NCBI RefSeq assembly: GCF_024172165.1
Contig: NZ_JAMZEB010000002.1
Span: 4,361,501 to 4,425,500, forward strand
DNA: 64,000 nucleotides
Origin: Nonomuraea thailandensis
Lineage (GTDB): Bacteria > Actinomycetota > Actinomycetes > Streptosporangiales > Streptosporangiaceae
Direction of reading: 5' to 3'
Shown: one piece after another, positions 16,397 to 24,300 of the stretch
How the letters are laid out: each line of letters opens with the position of its first letter
How positions within the stretch are numbered: position 1 is the first letter of the stretch
The notes under the pieces: model-generated
Database searches by the model: none
Told to the model about the DNA's origin: nothing
The model's input: only the letters and a program-made list of their open reading frames with translations
Translations under genes and position numbers: made by a program

Positions 16397-17041
16397 TCAG
16401 CAGGCCTCCTCCAGCTCGTCGGTCCATGTCGCCACGTACCCTCCGGTGAGCCGCGCCCGCTCGGCGTAGTGTTCGGGGTCGTCGCAGGCCAGCGTGGCCA
16501 GGCCGTCCACGTAGCGGTTGTACATGCAGAACGCCGCCGCGATCAGCACCGTGTCGTGAATCTCCTCGTCCGTGGCCCCTTCCCGCCTGGCGGTGTCCAC
16601 GTGCTCGGGCGTGACGTCCTGGCCGCTGCGCTGCACGGCCGCCGCGATCGCCAGCAGCGCCCTGAGCTTGCCCGGGACGGGGGCGTTGTCGGGGTCGGCG
16701 CGTATCTGGTCGACCAGGTCCATGCCGCCGGGGACGCGGACTGCGGCGAAGGCGGCGTGCGTGTGGTAGCAGAAGCGGCAGCGGTTGAGCGACGACACGT
16801 GCGCCGCGATCAGCTCGCGCTCGCCGCGCGTCAGCGTGCCGTCGCCGCACAGGAGCACTTCGGAGAGCAGAGTCAGCGGCTGCGCGGCCTCCGGCCGGTA
16901 GCGGAACAGGCCGCGGATTCCCGGCTCGTCCGTACGTAACGTGATGTGTGCGGAGCTGCCGCCCGCGTGATTGACGAAATCCCGCCGGCGCGGTGGCCAA
17001 TTCACGGTATTGGGCTTATCCAAAAAAGCAACGTTCGTCAT
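16397..17041 (-). CDS. Carboxymuconolactone decarboxylase/AhpD-like peroxidase-related protein (copy 2)
   Basis: 214 residues from the ATG at 17041, chosen over a GTG at 17074 because AAAGGG lies at the proper distance. The redox motif is LNRCRFCYHTHAAF: both cysteines and the histidine remain, but the upstream acidic residue seen in copy 1 (LNEC) is arginine here. The C-terminal HDTVLIAAAFCMYNRYVDGLATLA block is nearly identical to copy 1. It has an extra Asn/Arg-rich N-terminus of about 30 residues. Orientation suggests a promoter within 17042-17076 or read-through from the hydrolase gene. Confidence 0.82.
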   Translation of the reverse strand: MTNVAFLDKPNTVNWPPRRRDFVNHAGGSSAHITLRTDEPGIRGLFRYRPEAAQPLTLLSEVLLCGDGTLTRGERELIAAHVSSLNRCRFCYHTHAAFAAVRVPGGMDLVDQIRADPDNAPVPGKLRALLAIAAAVQRSGQDVTPEHVDTARREGATDEEIHDTVLIAAAFCMYNRYVDGLATLACDDPEHYAERARLTGGYVATWTDELEEAC

Positions 17042-17076
17042 TTTGTCCCTTTCGGATTCGTCGATGTCCGGCACTT

Positions 17077-18141
17077 TCAGTGTGCGGTGGTCACCTCCGC
17101 TGGGGCAGGTCGTGCGCGGCCATCAACGTGCAGGCCGCTGGCCGCTTCCTGCCAGCCGGCCGACGGCCGGGCCGGGGTGAGGAGCGGCCGGGAGGGCGCC
17201 ACGGGTGACGTGACGGGGCCCACGGGTGAGCTGACGGGCTCCGTGGGCTGCCTGGCGGCTTCCAGAGATGGCCGGGCGGTCGTCACGGCGGTCGTCACGG
17301 CGGTCGTCACGGCGGTCGTCACGGCGGTCGTCAGGGCCCGCGTCAGGGCGCGCGTCACCGCGGGCCAGGCGGCGGAGTGCGGGTCGATGAGGGCGAAGTG
17401 CCCGGCGTCCTCGATCTCGGTGAGTGCGGCGCCCGTCCGTGCGGCGAACCTGCGGCTCATGTCCACGGGCACGAGCCGGTCGCGGGCGCCGTGCACGAGC
17501 GCGAGCCGGGCTTCGGGGGCGAGCGTGAGCCGGGACTCGGAGGCGACCGTGAGCCGGGTCTCGGGGGCGAGGGGCAGCAGCCGTACGGGGTCGGTCAGGT
17601 CGAGGAGTTCGGCGCGGCCGTCCAGCAGACGCGCCGCCGCCCCGTCGCCGAGGCCCGCGGCGAACGCCTCCCCCAGGTCCGACAGCGCCGCCAGCGCCAC
17701 CACCGCGTCGATGGCGGGCTCGCCGTGCCAGGGGCAGGACGCGGGCAGGCGGTGGCGCGAGGCCGACCACAGGGCCAGCTGCCCGCCCGCCGAGTGACCG
17801 GCCAGGACGATCCCGCCGCTCTCCCGCCGCTCGGCGGTGACGCGGTCGACCGCGGCGGCCACGTCGTCGAAGGTGCCCGGGTAGCCGCCGCCTGCCTGGC
17901 CGAGCCTGCGGTACTCCGGCACGTACACCGGGTGCCCCATGGCGGCCAGCGCGGCCGCCATGGGGCGCGTGTGCGCCCTGTCGTACCGGGACAGCCAGAA
18001 GCCGCCGTGCAGCAGGACCACCGCCGGTGCGCTCTCCCGCGGCGGGAGGTAGACGTCGATGACCTGGTCGGGGTGCGGGCCGAAGCGGATGACGCGGTCG
18101 GGGGCCCTGACGGTTCTGGTCAGCAGCTCGTGGAAGGACAT
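17077..18141 (-). CDS. Alpha/beta hydrolase (kynurenine-formamidase/esterase type) with repeat-derived C-terminal tail
   Basis: 354 residues from the ATG at 18141. Hydrolase signatures: oxyanion-hole HGGFW (about 46-50), nucleophile elbow GHSAGG (about 115-120), a later acidic HGARDRLVPV and a catalytic HFALIDP. These fit the HGG-type esterase/formamidase group. Residues past about 265 are not needed for the fold and are low-complexity: TTAV repeats encoded by a 12-bp tandem repeat, then a Pro/Ser/Arg-rich tail. A 24-bp tandem repeat also sits inside the domain just before the acidic motif (ETRLTVAS, ESRLTLAP, EARLALVH). Divergent from prephenate dehydrogenase. Confidence 0.82.
   Translation of the reverse strand: MSFHELLTRTVRAPDRVIRFGPHPDQVIDVYLPPRESAPAVVLLHGGFWLSRYDRAHTRPMAAALAAMGHPVYVPEYRRLGQAGGGYPGTFDDVAAAVDRVTAERRESGGIVLAGHSAGGQLALWSASRHRLPASCPWHGEPAIDAVVALAALSDLGEAFAAGLGDGAAARLLDGRAELLDLTDPVRLLPLAPETRLTVASESRLTLAPEARLALVHGARDRLVPVDMSRRFAARTGAALTEIEDAGHFALIDPHSAAWPAVTRALTRALTTAVTTAVTTAVTTAVTTARPSLEAARQPTEPVSSPVGPVTSPVAPSRPLLTPARPSAGWQEAASGLHVDGRARPAPAEVTTAH
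17281..17328. repeat. 12-bp tandem repeat CGTCACGGCGGT x 4 in hydrolase gene
   Basis: Four perfect copies starting at 17281, 17293, 17305 and 17317, with partial units on both sides. They encode a Thr-Thr-Ala-Val repeat after the hydrolase domain. Confidence 0.95.
17497..17568. repeat. 24-bp tandem repeat x 3 inside hydrolase gene
   Basis: Units begin at 17497, 17521 and 17545 and share a GTGAGCCGGG-CTCGG-GGC pattern. They encode three versions of an eight-residue segment (x-RL-x-x-A/V-x-x) in the hydrolase fold. Confidence 0.85.
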
Positions 18142-18303
18142 GCCGGGAGCGTAGGCCGGGGCGGGGTGGTGCCGCCCTGGCCCGGCGTGGCAGGAAGGTG
18201 CCGCCCCGATGCAGCAAGGGGACCCGGCGGGCCGCTGCCCGCCGGCGTGGGGGGCGCGCACCATGGTCGGGAGCGTGAAGCCACGTCAGGGGAAGGTACT
18301 GCC

Positions 18304-19299
18304 ATGTCAGGATCTGGCACCTCAACGACGCCCGGGTGGGCGGTCCGCAAGGTCACGGTGATCGGGTGCGGGTTGATCGGCACGTCCGTGGGGCTCGCCC
18401 TGCGGCGGGCCGGCGTGCGCGTGGCACTCGCCGACCGCGACCCGCGCGCGGTGGAAACGGCCGTACGCAGAGGCGCGGGCGTGCCGTTGACCCGGGAGGC
18501 TCCGTCGATCGCGGGCGGGCCGCTGGGGGCAGGCGGGCCGTTGAGCGTGGAGGCGCCCTGGGGGCGGGGGCCTGCGGACGTGGTGGTGATCGCCACGCCG
18601 CCCTCCACCGTCGTGCCGGTGTTGCGGTGGGCGCAGGAGCACGGGCTCGGCGTGCTCTACACGGACGTGGCCAGCGTCAAGGCACGGCTGCTCGCGGGGG
18701 CGGAGGCGGCCGGGTGCGACCTGACGTCCTTCGTTCCCGGGCATCCCATGGCCGGGCGCGAGTCGTCCGGGCCCGGCGCGGCGAGCGCGGACCTGTTCGA
18801 GGGGCGGGCTTGGGCGGTGTGTCACCATCCGGCGCTGTCGCCGCCGGCTGTCCGGGCCGTGACGACGCTGGTGAGCACGTGCGGGGCGCGGGTGGTGCCG
18901 ATGGAGGCGGAGGCGCACGACCGGGCCGCCGCCGCGGTGTCGCACGCCCCGCACGTGGTGTCGTCGTCGCTGGCGGCGCGTTTCGCCGGCTCGGGGGAGG
19001 CGGCGCTGATCCTCGCCGGGCGCGGGCTCCTGGACGTCACGCGCGTGGCGGGCGGGCCCTCCGGGTTGTGGCGCGACATCCTGGAGCACAACGCCGAGCC
19101 CGTCGCCGACGTGCTGGAAGCCGTCGCCGGCGACCTCAGCTCCGTGGTGGCCGCGCTGCGCTCCGGGGACCCGGCCCGCCTGCGCGCGCTCACCGACGTG
19201 CTCGGGGCGGGCAACGCGGGCCGCTCCCGCATCGTCAGCTCGTGGCCGGGCACGGCGGGCGGCCCGCGCGGCAGGCACGAGACCGCGGCCACCGGCTGA
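18304..19299 (+). CDS. Prephenate dehydrogenase (TyrA-like)
   Basis: 331 residues. Rossmann motif VIGCGLIGTSVGLALRRAG (about 18-36), D(V/A)ASVK (TDVASVKA, about 117), and the substrate signature HPMAGRE (about 140-146) define prephenate/arogenate dehydrogenases, which oxidatively decarboxylate prephenate towards tyrosine. No ACT domain or mutase fusion is visible. A short glycine-rich insertion (GGPLGAGGPLSVE, about 75-87) interrupts the usual beta-strand spacing. ATG at 18304 follows GGGGAAGG. In an enediyne setting it could feed a tyrosine- or shikimate-derived side group, but it may be a housekeeping gene. Confidence 0.9.
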   Translation: MSGSGTSTTPGWAVRKVTVIGCGLIGTSVGLALRRAGVRVALADRDPRAVETAVRRGAGVPLTREAPSIAGGPLGAGGPLSVEAPWGRGPADVVVIATPPSTVVPVLRWAQEHGLGVLYTDVASVKARLLAGAEAAGCDLTSFVPGHPMAGRESSGPGAASADLFEGRAWAVCHHPALSPPAVRAVTTLVSTCGARVVPMEAEAHDRAAAAVSHAPHVVSSSLAARFAGSGEAALILAGRGLLDVTRVAGGPSGLWRDILEHNAEPVADVLEAVAGDLSSVVAALRSGDPARLRALTDVLGAGNAGRSRIVSSWPGTAGGPRGRHETAATG

Positions 19300-19420
19300 G
19301 CCGGGAACGCGCGCCCGGCACCGGACGAGCCCGCCCGCCCCGGACCACCCACGACGGACGGCTCCACGCCAGGACCGGCCCCATGCCGGGCGCGCGTGCT
19401 GGTGGGTGCGGTGTGCCGGG

Positions 19421-20572
19421 TCAGACGTAGAGCGTGTGAGGGGGAAGGCCGCACAGGGTGCGGCCGTACAGCTCGGCGCCGGTGGCGGGGTGGGTCAGGC
19501 TGTGCAGGGACATGGTGGCCAGGTCACGGGCGATGCGGTGAAGAGGCTCGTCGTCGCGGATCGACGTCTCGTCACCCGACGCGGCCAGCGTGTCGGCCGC
19601 CTGCCTGGCGAGCCTGCACACCTCCCCCGCCTCCGCCCGCGCCCTGGCGCGCTCGGCCAGGCTCCACGGCTCCGCCCGCGCCGCCTTGCCGTCGATGAGC
19701 GCGGCCAGGCGGCGCGTGTGGAAGTCCGCCTCGTCGATCTTCATGGTGGCGTCCGCGACCTGGAGGTGGGTCATGGGCGCGGCGGCCCGGCTCTCGTAGT
19801 CGGTGTCGGCGAGCCGCCCGTACGTGACGCGCTCGGAGAACGCCTCCCTGGCGGCGCGCGCGAGCCCGAGCGCCGCGCCGGCGGCGCAGACGGAGGCGAA
19901 CGGCACCAGCGGCGCGCGCGGCGGGGCGCCCCGGAGGGCATCACGCAGCGGCAGCACGCGATGGGCGGGGACGAACAGGTGGTCGGCGACCAGGCCGGCG
20001 CCGCCGCAGCCGCGCAGCCCCGGGGCGTCCCACCCGTCCACGAGCCGCAGGTCGGAGGTCCGGGCCAGGGCCAGGACGTGCGTGGGCCTGCCGTCGGCGC
20101 CCACCCGCATCGCGGCGATGAGCTGCCACTGGCTGTACGCCGCCCCGGCGATCTGCCCCCACCTGCCGTTGATCTCGATGCCGTCACCGGTCTCGAAGGC
20201 CATCGCGGTGGGGCGCAGGGTGCCGCACATGCGCACGTCCGCGCCGTGGAACACGTCCTCCTGCGCCTGGCCGGGGAACATCGCGCAGGCCCACGCCGCG
20301 CTCCAGGAGGCCGCGGCGGCCCAGGCGGCGGCGCCGTCGGCCCTGGCCAGCTCGGCCGCGACCGCGGCCACGGTGGCCGCGTCCGCCTCGTAGCCGCCGA
20401 AGCGGGCGGGCACGCACAACCGGAACACGCCCGCCAGCGTCATGGCCTCGACGGTCTCGGCGTGCGGCGCGCCGTTGCGCTCGGCCCAGGCCGCCCTGCC
20501 GCGCAGCGCCCGCGCCAGGTCGGCCGCGCGGGCGACGAGCTCGGCCCCGCTGGGCGTCGGGAGATTCAGCAT
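19421..20572 (-). CDS. Acyl-CoA-dehydrogenase-fold flavoprotein (probable class D flavin monooxygenase)
   Basis: 383 residues with the acyl-CoA dehydrogenase fold: an N-terminal helical domain (VFRLCVPARFGGYEAD), a middle beta domain (GDGIEINGRWGQIAGAAYSQWQ) and a C-terminal four-helix bundle (APMTHLQVADATMKIDEADF). The sequence style matches the reduced-flavin-dependent hydroxylases (HsaA/SgcC-like) that share this fold more than beta-oxidation enzymes. These hydroxylate aromatic substrates using flavin supplied by a reductase; one reductase is encoded at 37585-38115. ATG at 20572 is preceded by GAGGAGG; the longer reading to 20836 is rejected. Whether it is monooxygenase or dehydrogenase is not decidable by eye. 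Confidence 0.7.
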   Translation of the reverse strand: MLNLPTPSGAELVARAADLARALRGRAAWAERNGAPHAETVEAMTLAGVFRLCVPARFGGYEADAATVAAVAAELARADGAAAWAAAASWSAAWACAMFPGQAQEDVFHGADVRMCGTLRPTAMAFETGDGIEINGRWGQIAGAAYSQWQLIAAMRVGADGRPTHVLALARTSDLRLVDGWDAPGLRGCGGAGLVADHLFVPAHRVLPLRDALRGAPPRAPLVPFASVCAAGAALGLARAAREAFSERVTYGRLADTDYESRAAAPMTHLQVADATMKIDEADFHTRRLAALIDGKAARAEPWSLAERARARAEAGEVCRLARQAADTLAASGDETSIRDDEPLHRIARDLATMSLHSLTHPATGAELYGRTLCGLPPHTLYV

Positions 20573-20771
20573 CGCGCCTCCTCGTCGGCCGCCAGGGATC
20601 GCGTCGCCACCGCCGCCGGAGCCCCGCGTGCCGTCGTCAACCGAGGCTCGCACTCCCCCGCCGCGCGTACATCTCCTGAATTGCGCTCTTCGGCGCCGGG
20701 CACGGCATGAGAACACCGCATTCGCGCGGGCGGTTACCGTCGCTGACAGGGGAATCCGAACGGAGTTCATC

Positions 20772-20864
20772 ATGCGACGTATTCGCGTTTCCAAGCCCAC
20801 CAAGAAGCCCACGCCCGCCCAGCCCGACCTGCGCACTCCCGCCGGTAGGAAGCTGCCTTTCTAG
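20772..20864 (+). CDS. Possible 30-residue basic peptide
   Basis: Short open frame MRRIRVSKPTKKPTPAQ... ending RKLPF, preceded by CGGAG at 20761-20765 with 6-base spacing. Basic, proline-rich, no signal peptide, no cysteines. A 13-bp inverted repeat begins inside its last codons. It could be a real microprotein, a leader peptide for the isochorismatase gene 112 bases downstream, or chance. Confidence 0.4.
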   Translation: MRRIRVSKPTKKPTPAQPDLRTPAGRKLPF

Positions 20865-20899
20865 GCTGGCAGGAAACGGCGACAGGAAGGCAGCTTCCT
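20847..20899 (+). terminator. Inverted repeat at end of the small peptide frame
   Basis: Arms AGGAAGCTGCCTT (20847-20859) and AAGGCAGCTTCCT (20887-20899) are perfect complements around a 27-base loop. With the small frame ending inside the left arm it looks like a terminator or attenuator before the isochorismatase gene. Confidence 0.5.
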
Positions 20900-20976
20900 G
20901 CCGCCGTACCACCCTTCCGCGGCATTCACCTGAGGGCGATCATGAAAGAAAGTCGAGATTCGACGGGTGAACTGAC

Positions 20977-21624
20977 ATGACGATTGTTGCGGAATTCGAG
21001 CCTTATCCGATGCCGGACACGGGCGAGCTGCCCGAGAACACTCCGCCGTGGACGCCCGATCCGCGGCGCGCCGTGCTCCTGTTGCTCGACATGCGGAACA
21101 GCGTGCTGGACGCCTTCCCGCACGGCGAGGCCCCGCTGCGCGACCTGCTGAGGAACGTGGCGGAGCTGCGCGAGCAGTGCACGCGGTCGGGCATGCCCGT
21201 GGCGTACGCGGCGCAGCCCGGCCTCATGACCGAGCAGCAGCAGGGCCTGCTCAGGGACTTCCAGGAGGAGCGCGGGCTGCGGCTGGATCCCGCGCAGCGG
21301 CGCTTTCCCGAGTGCGTGGCGCCCAGGGCGCACGACTGGCTCATCGCCAAGAAGCGGTACAGCGCCTTCCACGAGTCCACGCTGTTGTGGCGGCTGCGCG
21401 AGTCAGGCCGCGACCAGCTCGTCATCGCGGGCGTGTACGCCCACGCCGGCGTGCTGGCCACGGCGCTCGACGCCTTCACCCACGACGTCCAGCCCTACAT
21501 CGTGGCCGACGCCATCGCGGACCGCACCGCTGCCGAGCACCTGCAGACGCTCCGCTTCGTGGCCGGCTCCTGCGGCGTCACAATGACCACCAAGCAGCTC
21601 CTGACCCAATTGCGCACGCTCTGA
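20977..21624 (+). CDS. PhzD-like isochorismatase
   Basis: 215 residues closely matching the isochorismatase family, and PhzD in particular: P..RRAVLLLLDM with the catalytic Asp (about 39), AYAAQPG.MT..Q.GLL.DF, DWLIAKKRYSAF with the catalytic Lys (about 127), and GVYAHAGVLATALDAF..D.QPYIVADAIAD. As in PhzD, the position of the usual nucleophilic Cys (GVYAHIGC) is Val, consistent with a vinyl-ether hydrolase acting on isochorismate or 2-amino-2-deoxyisochorismate. No aryl-carrier domain is fused. No phzE/trpE-like synthase is in the window. It may help make a dihydroxy- or amino-hydroxy-benzoate unit. Confidence 0.85.
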   Translation: MTIVAEFEPYPMPDTGELPENTPPWTPDPRRAVLLLLDMRNSVLDAFPHGEAPLRDLLRNVAELREQCTRSGMPVAYAAQPGLMTEQQQGLLRDFQEERGLRLDPAQRRFPECVAPRAHDWLIAKKRYSAFHESTLLWRLRESGRDQLVIAGVYAHAGVLATALDAFTHDVQPYIVADAIADRTAAEHLQTLRFVAGSCGVTMTTKQLLTQLRTL

Positions 21625-21637
21625 GATGCCACGTCCC

Positions 21638-21687
21638 GTACCTCGATTCAGGCTGGGGTGAAGATCCCCAGGTCAGAATCGAGGTAC
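21638..21687 (+). promoter_or_regulatory. Long inverted repeat with inner hairpin just upstream of a start codon
   Basis: Arms GTACCTCGATTC (21638-21649) and GAATCGAGGTAC (21676-21687) enclose a second hairpin CTGGGG (21653-21658) / CCCCAG (21666-21671). The GAGG that would be the ribosome site for the ATG at 21692 lies within the right arm (21681-21684), so folding would hide it. It lies just past the isochorismatase stop and may instead act as terminator or operator. Confidence 0.6.
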
Positions 21688-21691
21688 GCGC

Positions 21692-22234
21692 ATGCTCACG
21701 GAAGCGGCGCCCGCCGGTCTCAACGCGCGGCATCACAAGGCCGCGCTCGGAGCGTTCATGGTGATCGTGGTCGCCCACTGGGGCGAGCACATCGCGCAGG
21801 CCGTCCAGGTGTACGCGCTCGGCTGGCCGCTGAAGGAGGCGCGGGGCCTGCTGGGCGTGCCGTTCCCGTGGCTCGTCTCCTCCGAGTGGATGCACTACGG
21901 GTACGCGCTGGTCATGCTGATCGGCCTGGTCCTGCTGCGGGGCGGGTTCGTCGGCAGGTCCCGCACGTGGTGGAACGTCTCGCTCGGCATCCAGGTCTGG
22001 CACCACCTGGAGCATCTGCTCCTGCTGGTCCAGGCGCTGGCGGGCGCGAACCTGCTGGGCCGTCCCGCGCCGACGAGCCTCATCCAGCTCCTGGTGCCGC
22101 GCATGGAGCTGCACCTGTTCTACAACGCTCTGGTGTTCGCCCCGATGGTGGTGGCGGTGCTGCTGCACCGGCGTCCCCGCGTGCCGGAGGGCGCCCGCAT
22201 GCGCTGCACGTGCGCGGTGGCGCCGAGCTGGTGA
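21692..22234 (+). CDS. Histidine-rich multi-pass membrane protein of unknown function
   Basis: 180 residues with four hydrophobic segments (about 18-45, 60-85, 95-122, 132-158). Histidines with acidic partners recur in or next to them: VAHWGEH, EWMHYGY, VWHHLEH and RMELHLFYN, a pattern suited to binding metal or heme in the membrane. I do not recognise the family. It is followed after 7 bases by the two-span protein at 22242, likely co-translated. A ribosome site would lie in the inverted repeat just upstream. C-terminal CTC dipeptide-spaced cysteines (MRCTCAV) are near the end. Confidence 0.75.
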   Translation: MLTEAAPAGLNARHHKAALGAFMVIVVAHWGEHIAQAVQVYALGWPLKEARGLLGVPFPWLVSSEWMHYGYALVMLIGLVLLRGGFVGRSRTWWNVSLGIQVWHHLEHLLLLVQALAGANLLGRPAPTSLIQLLVPRMELHLFYNALVFAPMVVAVLLHRRPRVPEGARMRCTCAVAPSW

Positions 22235-22241
22235 CGAGCAG

Positions 22242-22277
22242 ATGACGACGCCCATGACGACGCCCATGACGACGCCG
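22242..22277. repeat. 12-bp tandem repeat ATGACGACGCCC x 3
   Basis: Three head-to-tail copies (third ends CCG) forming the first twelve codons of the two-span membrane protein, each supplying a potential start codon. Confidence 0.9.
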
Positions 22278-22787
22278 GGGACACCGCAGGTGACTGCGCC
22301 GGAGACGACGCCGGAGACACCGCCGGTGACGACGCCGGTGACGGCCAGGCGGGCGCGCCTGTCCGTCTTCACCGTGACGCTCACGCTCTTCGCGGGCCTG
22401 CTGGTCTTCCTGGGCGCGCAGAACGCCGGCACGGTCGTGAGCGCCGCGTTCGCGGACGGCCAGGCGGGCCGCTTCGTGCCGCGGGAGCTGAGCTGTGTTC
22501 AGCACCCCGGCCACGAGTCGTGCGTGTGGACCGGCGACTTCGCCTCCGCGGGCGGGACGGTCCTGCTGCGCGGAGTCGAGCTGTACGGCAGCGACCGCAC
22601 CACGCACCGGGCCGGCCTGCCGGTTCCCGCCGTGGACGTGGGCGCCCCGGCCCGCGTGTACGGGCCCGGCGGCTCCGGCGAGTGGATGTTCCGGGCCCTG
22701 CTGCTGGCCGCCGCGGCGGCCATCCTGTGGTCCCTGTACGGCAGGCGTCCCCGCCGCACCCCGGCCCCGCCTGCCACCCGTCCGTGA
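22242..22787 (+). CDS. Two-span membrane protein with Thr/Pro repeat N-terminus
   Basis: 181 residues; unrecognised family. The N-terminus is MTTPMTTPMTTP then related TPE/TPV repeats, encoded by 12-bp tandem repeats, so any of three ATGs could be used. Membrane segments lie at about 41-62 and 150-168. The loop between them (about 63-148) carries two cysteines (ELSCVQHPGHESCVW) that could form a disulfide outside the membrane. It follows the His-rich membrane protein by 7 bases and ends in a terminator shared with the convergent phosphopantetheinyl transferase gene. Confidence 0.7.
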   Translation: MTTPMTTPMTTPGTPQVTAPETTPETPPVTTPVTARRARLSVFTVTLTLFAGLLVFLGAQNAGTVVSAAFADGQAGRFVPRELSCVQHPGHESCVWTGDFASAGGTVLLRGVELYGSDRTTHRAGLPVPAVDVGAPARVYGPGGSGEWMFRALLLAAAAAILWSLYGRRPRRTPAPPATRP

Positions 22788-22800
22788 CGTCGTGCACGGA

Positions 22801-22854
22801 CAGGCCCCGCCTTCCGGCTGCCACGCCTTCGTGACAGCGGGAGGGACGGGGCCT
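22801..22854. terminator. Bidirectional terminator between convergent genes
   Basis: Imperfect stem of arms 22802-22820 and 22835-22854 (outer AGGCCCCG / CGGGGCCT perfect) with a loop of about 14 bases, between the two-span membrane gene and the phosphopantetheinyl transferase gene. Confidence 0.65.
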
Positions 22855-22861
22855 CTCGCCT

Positions 22862-23626
22862 TCAGGCGGCCACGAGCAGGGCGTCGTCCGCCACGCGCGT
22901 CGTGCGCCCCGGCAGCGCCCTCCTCTCGGCGACCGTGACGGCGCTCTCCTCGGTGATGACCGCCACGGTGGCGACGTACCCGTCACCGGGGTGCAGCGAG
23001 CGGAAGCGCACGTGCGCGGGAGGGATGTCGAGCGGCCAGCTCAGCAGCGCCGGCTCGGCGAAGGGCCCGCTGACCTCCACGTCCTTGGGCGAGACCCGCA
23101 GGCCGTGCCCGGTCGCCTTGAGTGCCGCCTCCTTGCGCACCCAGAGCCGGACGAAGGCCTCGTAGCGCTCGTGCCGCGGCAGCGACTCGAGCTGGGCCTG
23201 CTCCCACGCCGTGAGCGCGCAGCGCGCCAGGTCGTCCACGGGCTCGGCGGGAACGGCCTCCACGTCCACGCCCAGCGGCCCCTCCTCGGTCAGCGCCACC
23301 ACGACCCGGTCACCGGAGTGCGAGATCGACACGTGCAGGTGGGCGCCGTCGCCCTTCAGCTCGGGCTTGCCGTGATAGCGGTCGCAATCCGGGCAGGAAC
23401 GGTCGACGGCCACCTCCTGCGGGCTGGTGCCGAGCTGGGCGGCGCTCGCCGTCCGCAGCAGCCACGCTCCCGTGACGAAACGGCGGCGGTCGGCCGGGCG
23501 GCGGAACCTGGCCGCCCTGCCCAGCTCGCGCTCGCTCAGCACCACGGCCATGCTCTCCTCGGTCCGGTCGTCCGGACCCGCCCACCAGATCTGGCACTGT
23601 CCCTGTGTCAGCACCGAAGCAATCAT
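22862..23626 (-). CDS. Sfp-type 4'-phosphopantetheinyl transferase
   Basis: 254 residues. It transfers phosphopantetheine from CoA to carrier-protein serines. Family motifs are complete: RFVTGAWLLR, the actinobacterial CPDCDRYHGKPEL, HVSISHSGDRVVVAL, GPLGVDVEAV with both Mg-binding acidic residues, and LWVRKEAALKATGHGL. Stop/start overlap (ATGA) with the small gene upstream. It is notable because the integrated transferase domain at the end of PKSE in this window has lost these residues, so this enzyme is the obvious candidate to activate PKSE. No other carrier protein is seen in the window. Confidence 0.92.
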   Translation of the reverse strand: MIASVLTQGQCQIWWAGPDDRTEESMAVVLSERELGRAARFRRPADRRRFVTGAWLLRTASAAQLGTSPQEVAVDRSCPDCDRYHGKPELKGDGAHLHVSISHSGDRVVVALTEEGPLGVDVEAVPAEPVDDLARCALTAWEQAQLESLPRHERYEAFVRLWVRKEAALKATGHGLRVSPKDVEVSGPFAEPALLSWPLDIPPAHVRFRSLHPGDGYVATVAVITEESAVTVAERRALPGRTTRVADDALLVAA

Positions 23627-23904
23627 CTGTCGTCCTCCCTGGCGTTACGCGTGACAAGGCGGTGGCAGCCCACCAGTTCCCACCGGTCCACTTCCGGGCT
23701 CGCGAGGATCTCCCGCACCCGCTCGCCCACCTGCGCGCTCGTGAGCGGCTCGTCGGGGCGGACGCGGATGACGATGGCGCCGGTGGCCTGCGCGAGGTCC
23801 TTGTGCCAGCCGGCGGGCAACAGCGCCATGATGCGGATGCCGTCCACCGGCGAGGCCGGCAGCGGCAGGCCGTGCGCCTGGCGCATCGTCAGCTGGATCA
23901 CCAT
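23623..23904 (-). CDS. Small protein of unknown function coupled to the phosphopantetheinyl transferase
   Basis: About 93 residues from the ATG at 23904 (GGAGG 11 bases upstream); an ATG at 23970 giving 115 residues is an alternative. Sequence shows alternating helix and strand (ATGAIVIRVRPDEPLTSAQV, EVDRWELVGCHRLVTR) but no family I know. Its stop overlaps the transferase start (ATGA), so the pair is one transcript. No cysteine motif, signal peptide or membrane segment. Confidence 0.55.
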   Translation of the reverse strand: MVIQLTMRQAHGLPLPASPVDGIRIMALLPAGWHKDLAQATGAIVIRVRPDEPLTSAQVGERVREILASPEVDRWELVGCHRLVTRNAREDDR

Positions 23905-24130
23905 GGCGGCATGCACCTCCGTCTGCGGAGGAAAGTGCGCTTCATGTCGGGCCTCCCTGCTCTGAGCCATCTCTTCACAGCTCCACTGTGCGGTCGCGGA
24001 GGCTGCCGATCGAGGCGTCGGGGAGGCAGGAAGCTGCATGCCGGGCACCGCATGCTGTCAGACAGGCCCTGAGCGGCCTGCCGGGAGGGGTCGGAACGGG
24101 GCCCGTCGCGGAAGCTCGCGAGCACGCGAA

Positions 24131-24161
24131 AGCCCGGCCTCGGTCACACCGAGGCCGGGCT
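24131..24161 (-). terminator. Terminator of the acyl-CoA carboxylase beta gene
   Basis: Perfect 13-bp arms AGCCCGGCCTCGG (24131-24143) and CCGAGGCCGGGCT (24149-24161) with a 5-base loop, followed on the minus strand by TT. Confidence 0.75.
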
Positions 24162-24206
24162 GGAGGCGCGGCCGTCAGCCCCGCCGGTGGGCGGGGCCGG
24201 GGAGGG

Positions 24207-24300
24207 CCGGCAGGGTCAGAGCGAACCGGTAAGGGCTGACAGGGTCAGAGCGGACCGAAATGCGGGCCGAACGGGGCCGGCAGGGTCAGAGCGGGACGTT
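24207..24300. repeat. Three dispersed copies of a CAGGGTCAGAGCG unit
   Basis: The unit occurs near 24210, 24240 and 24279, the last overlapping the stop codon of the carboxylase beta gene (TCA at 24286 is inside it). The flanks GGCCGGCAGGG and CGGACC are partly shared. It looks like a local duplication of the gene's 3' end. Confidence 0.6.
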
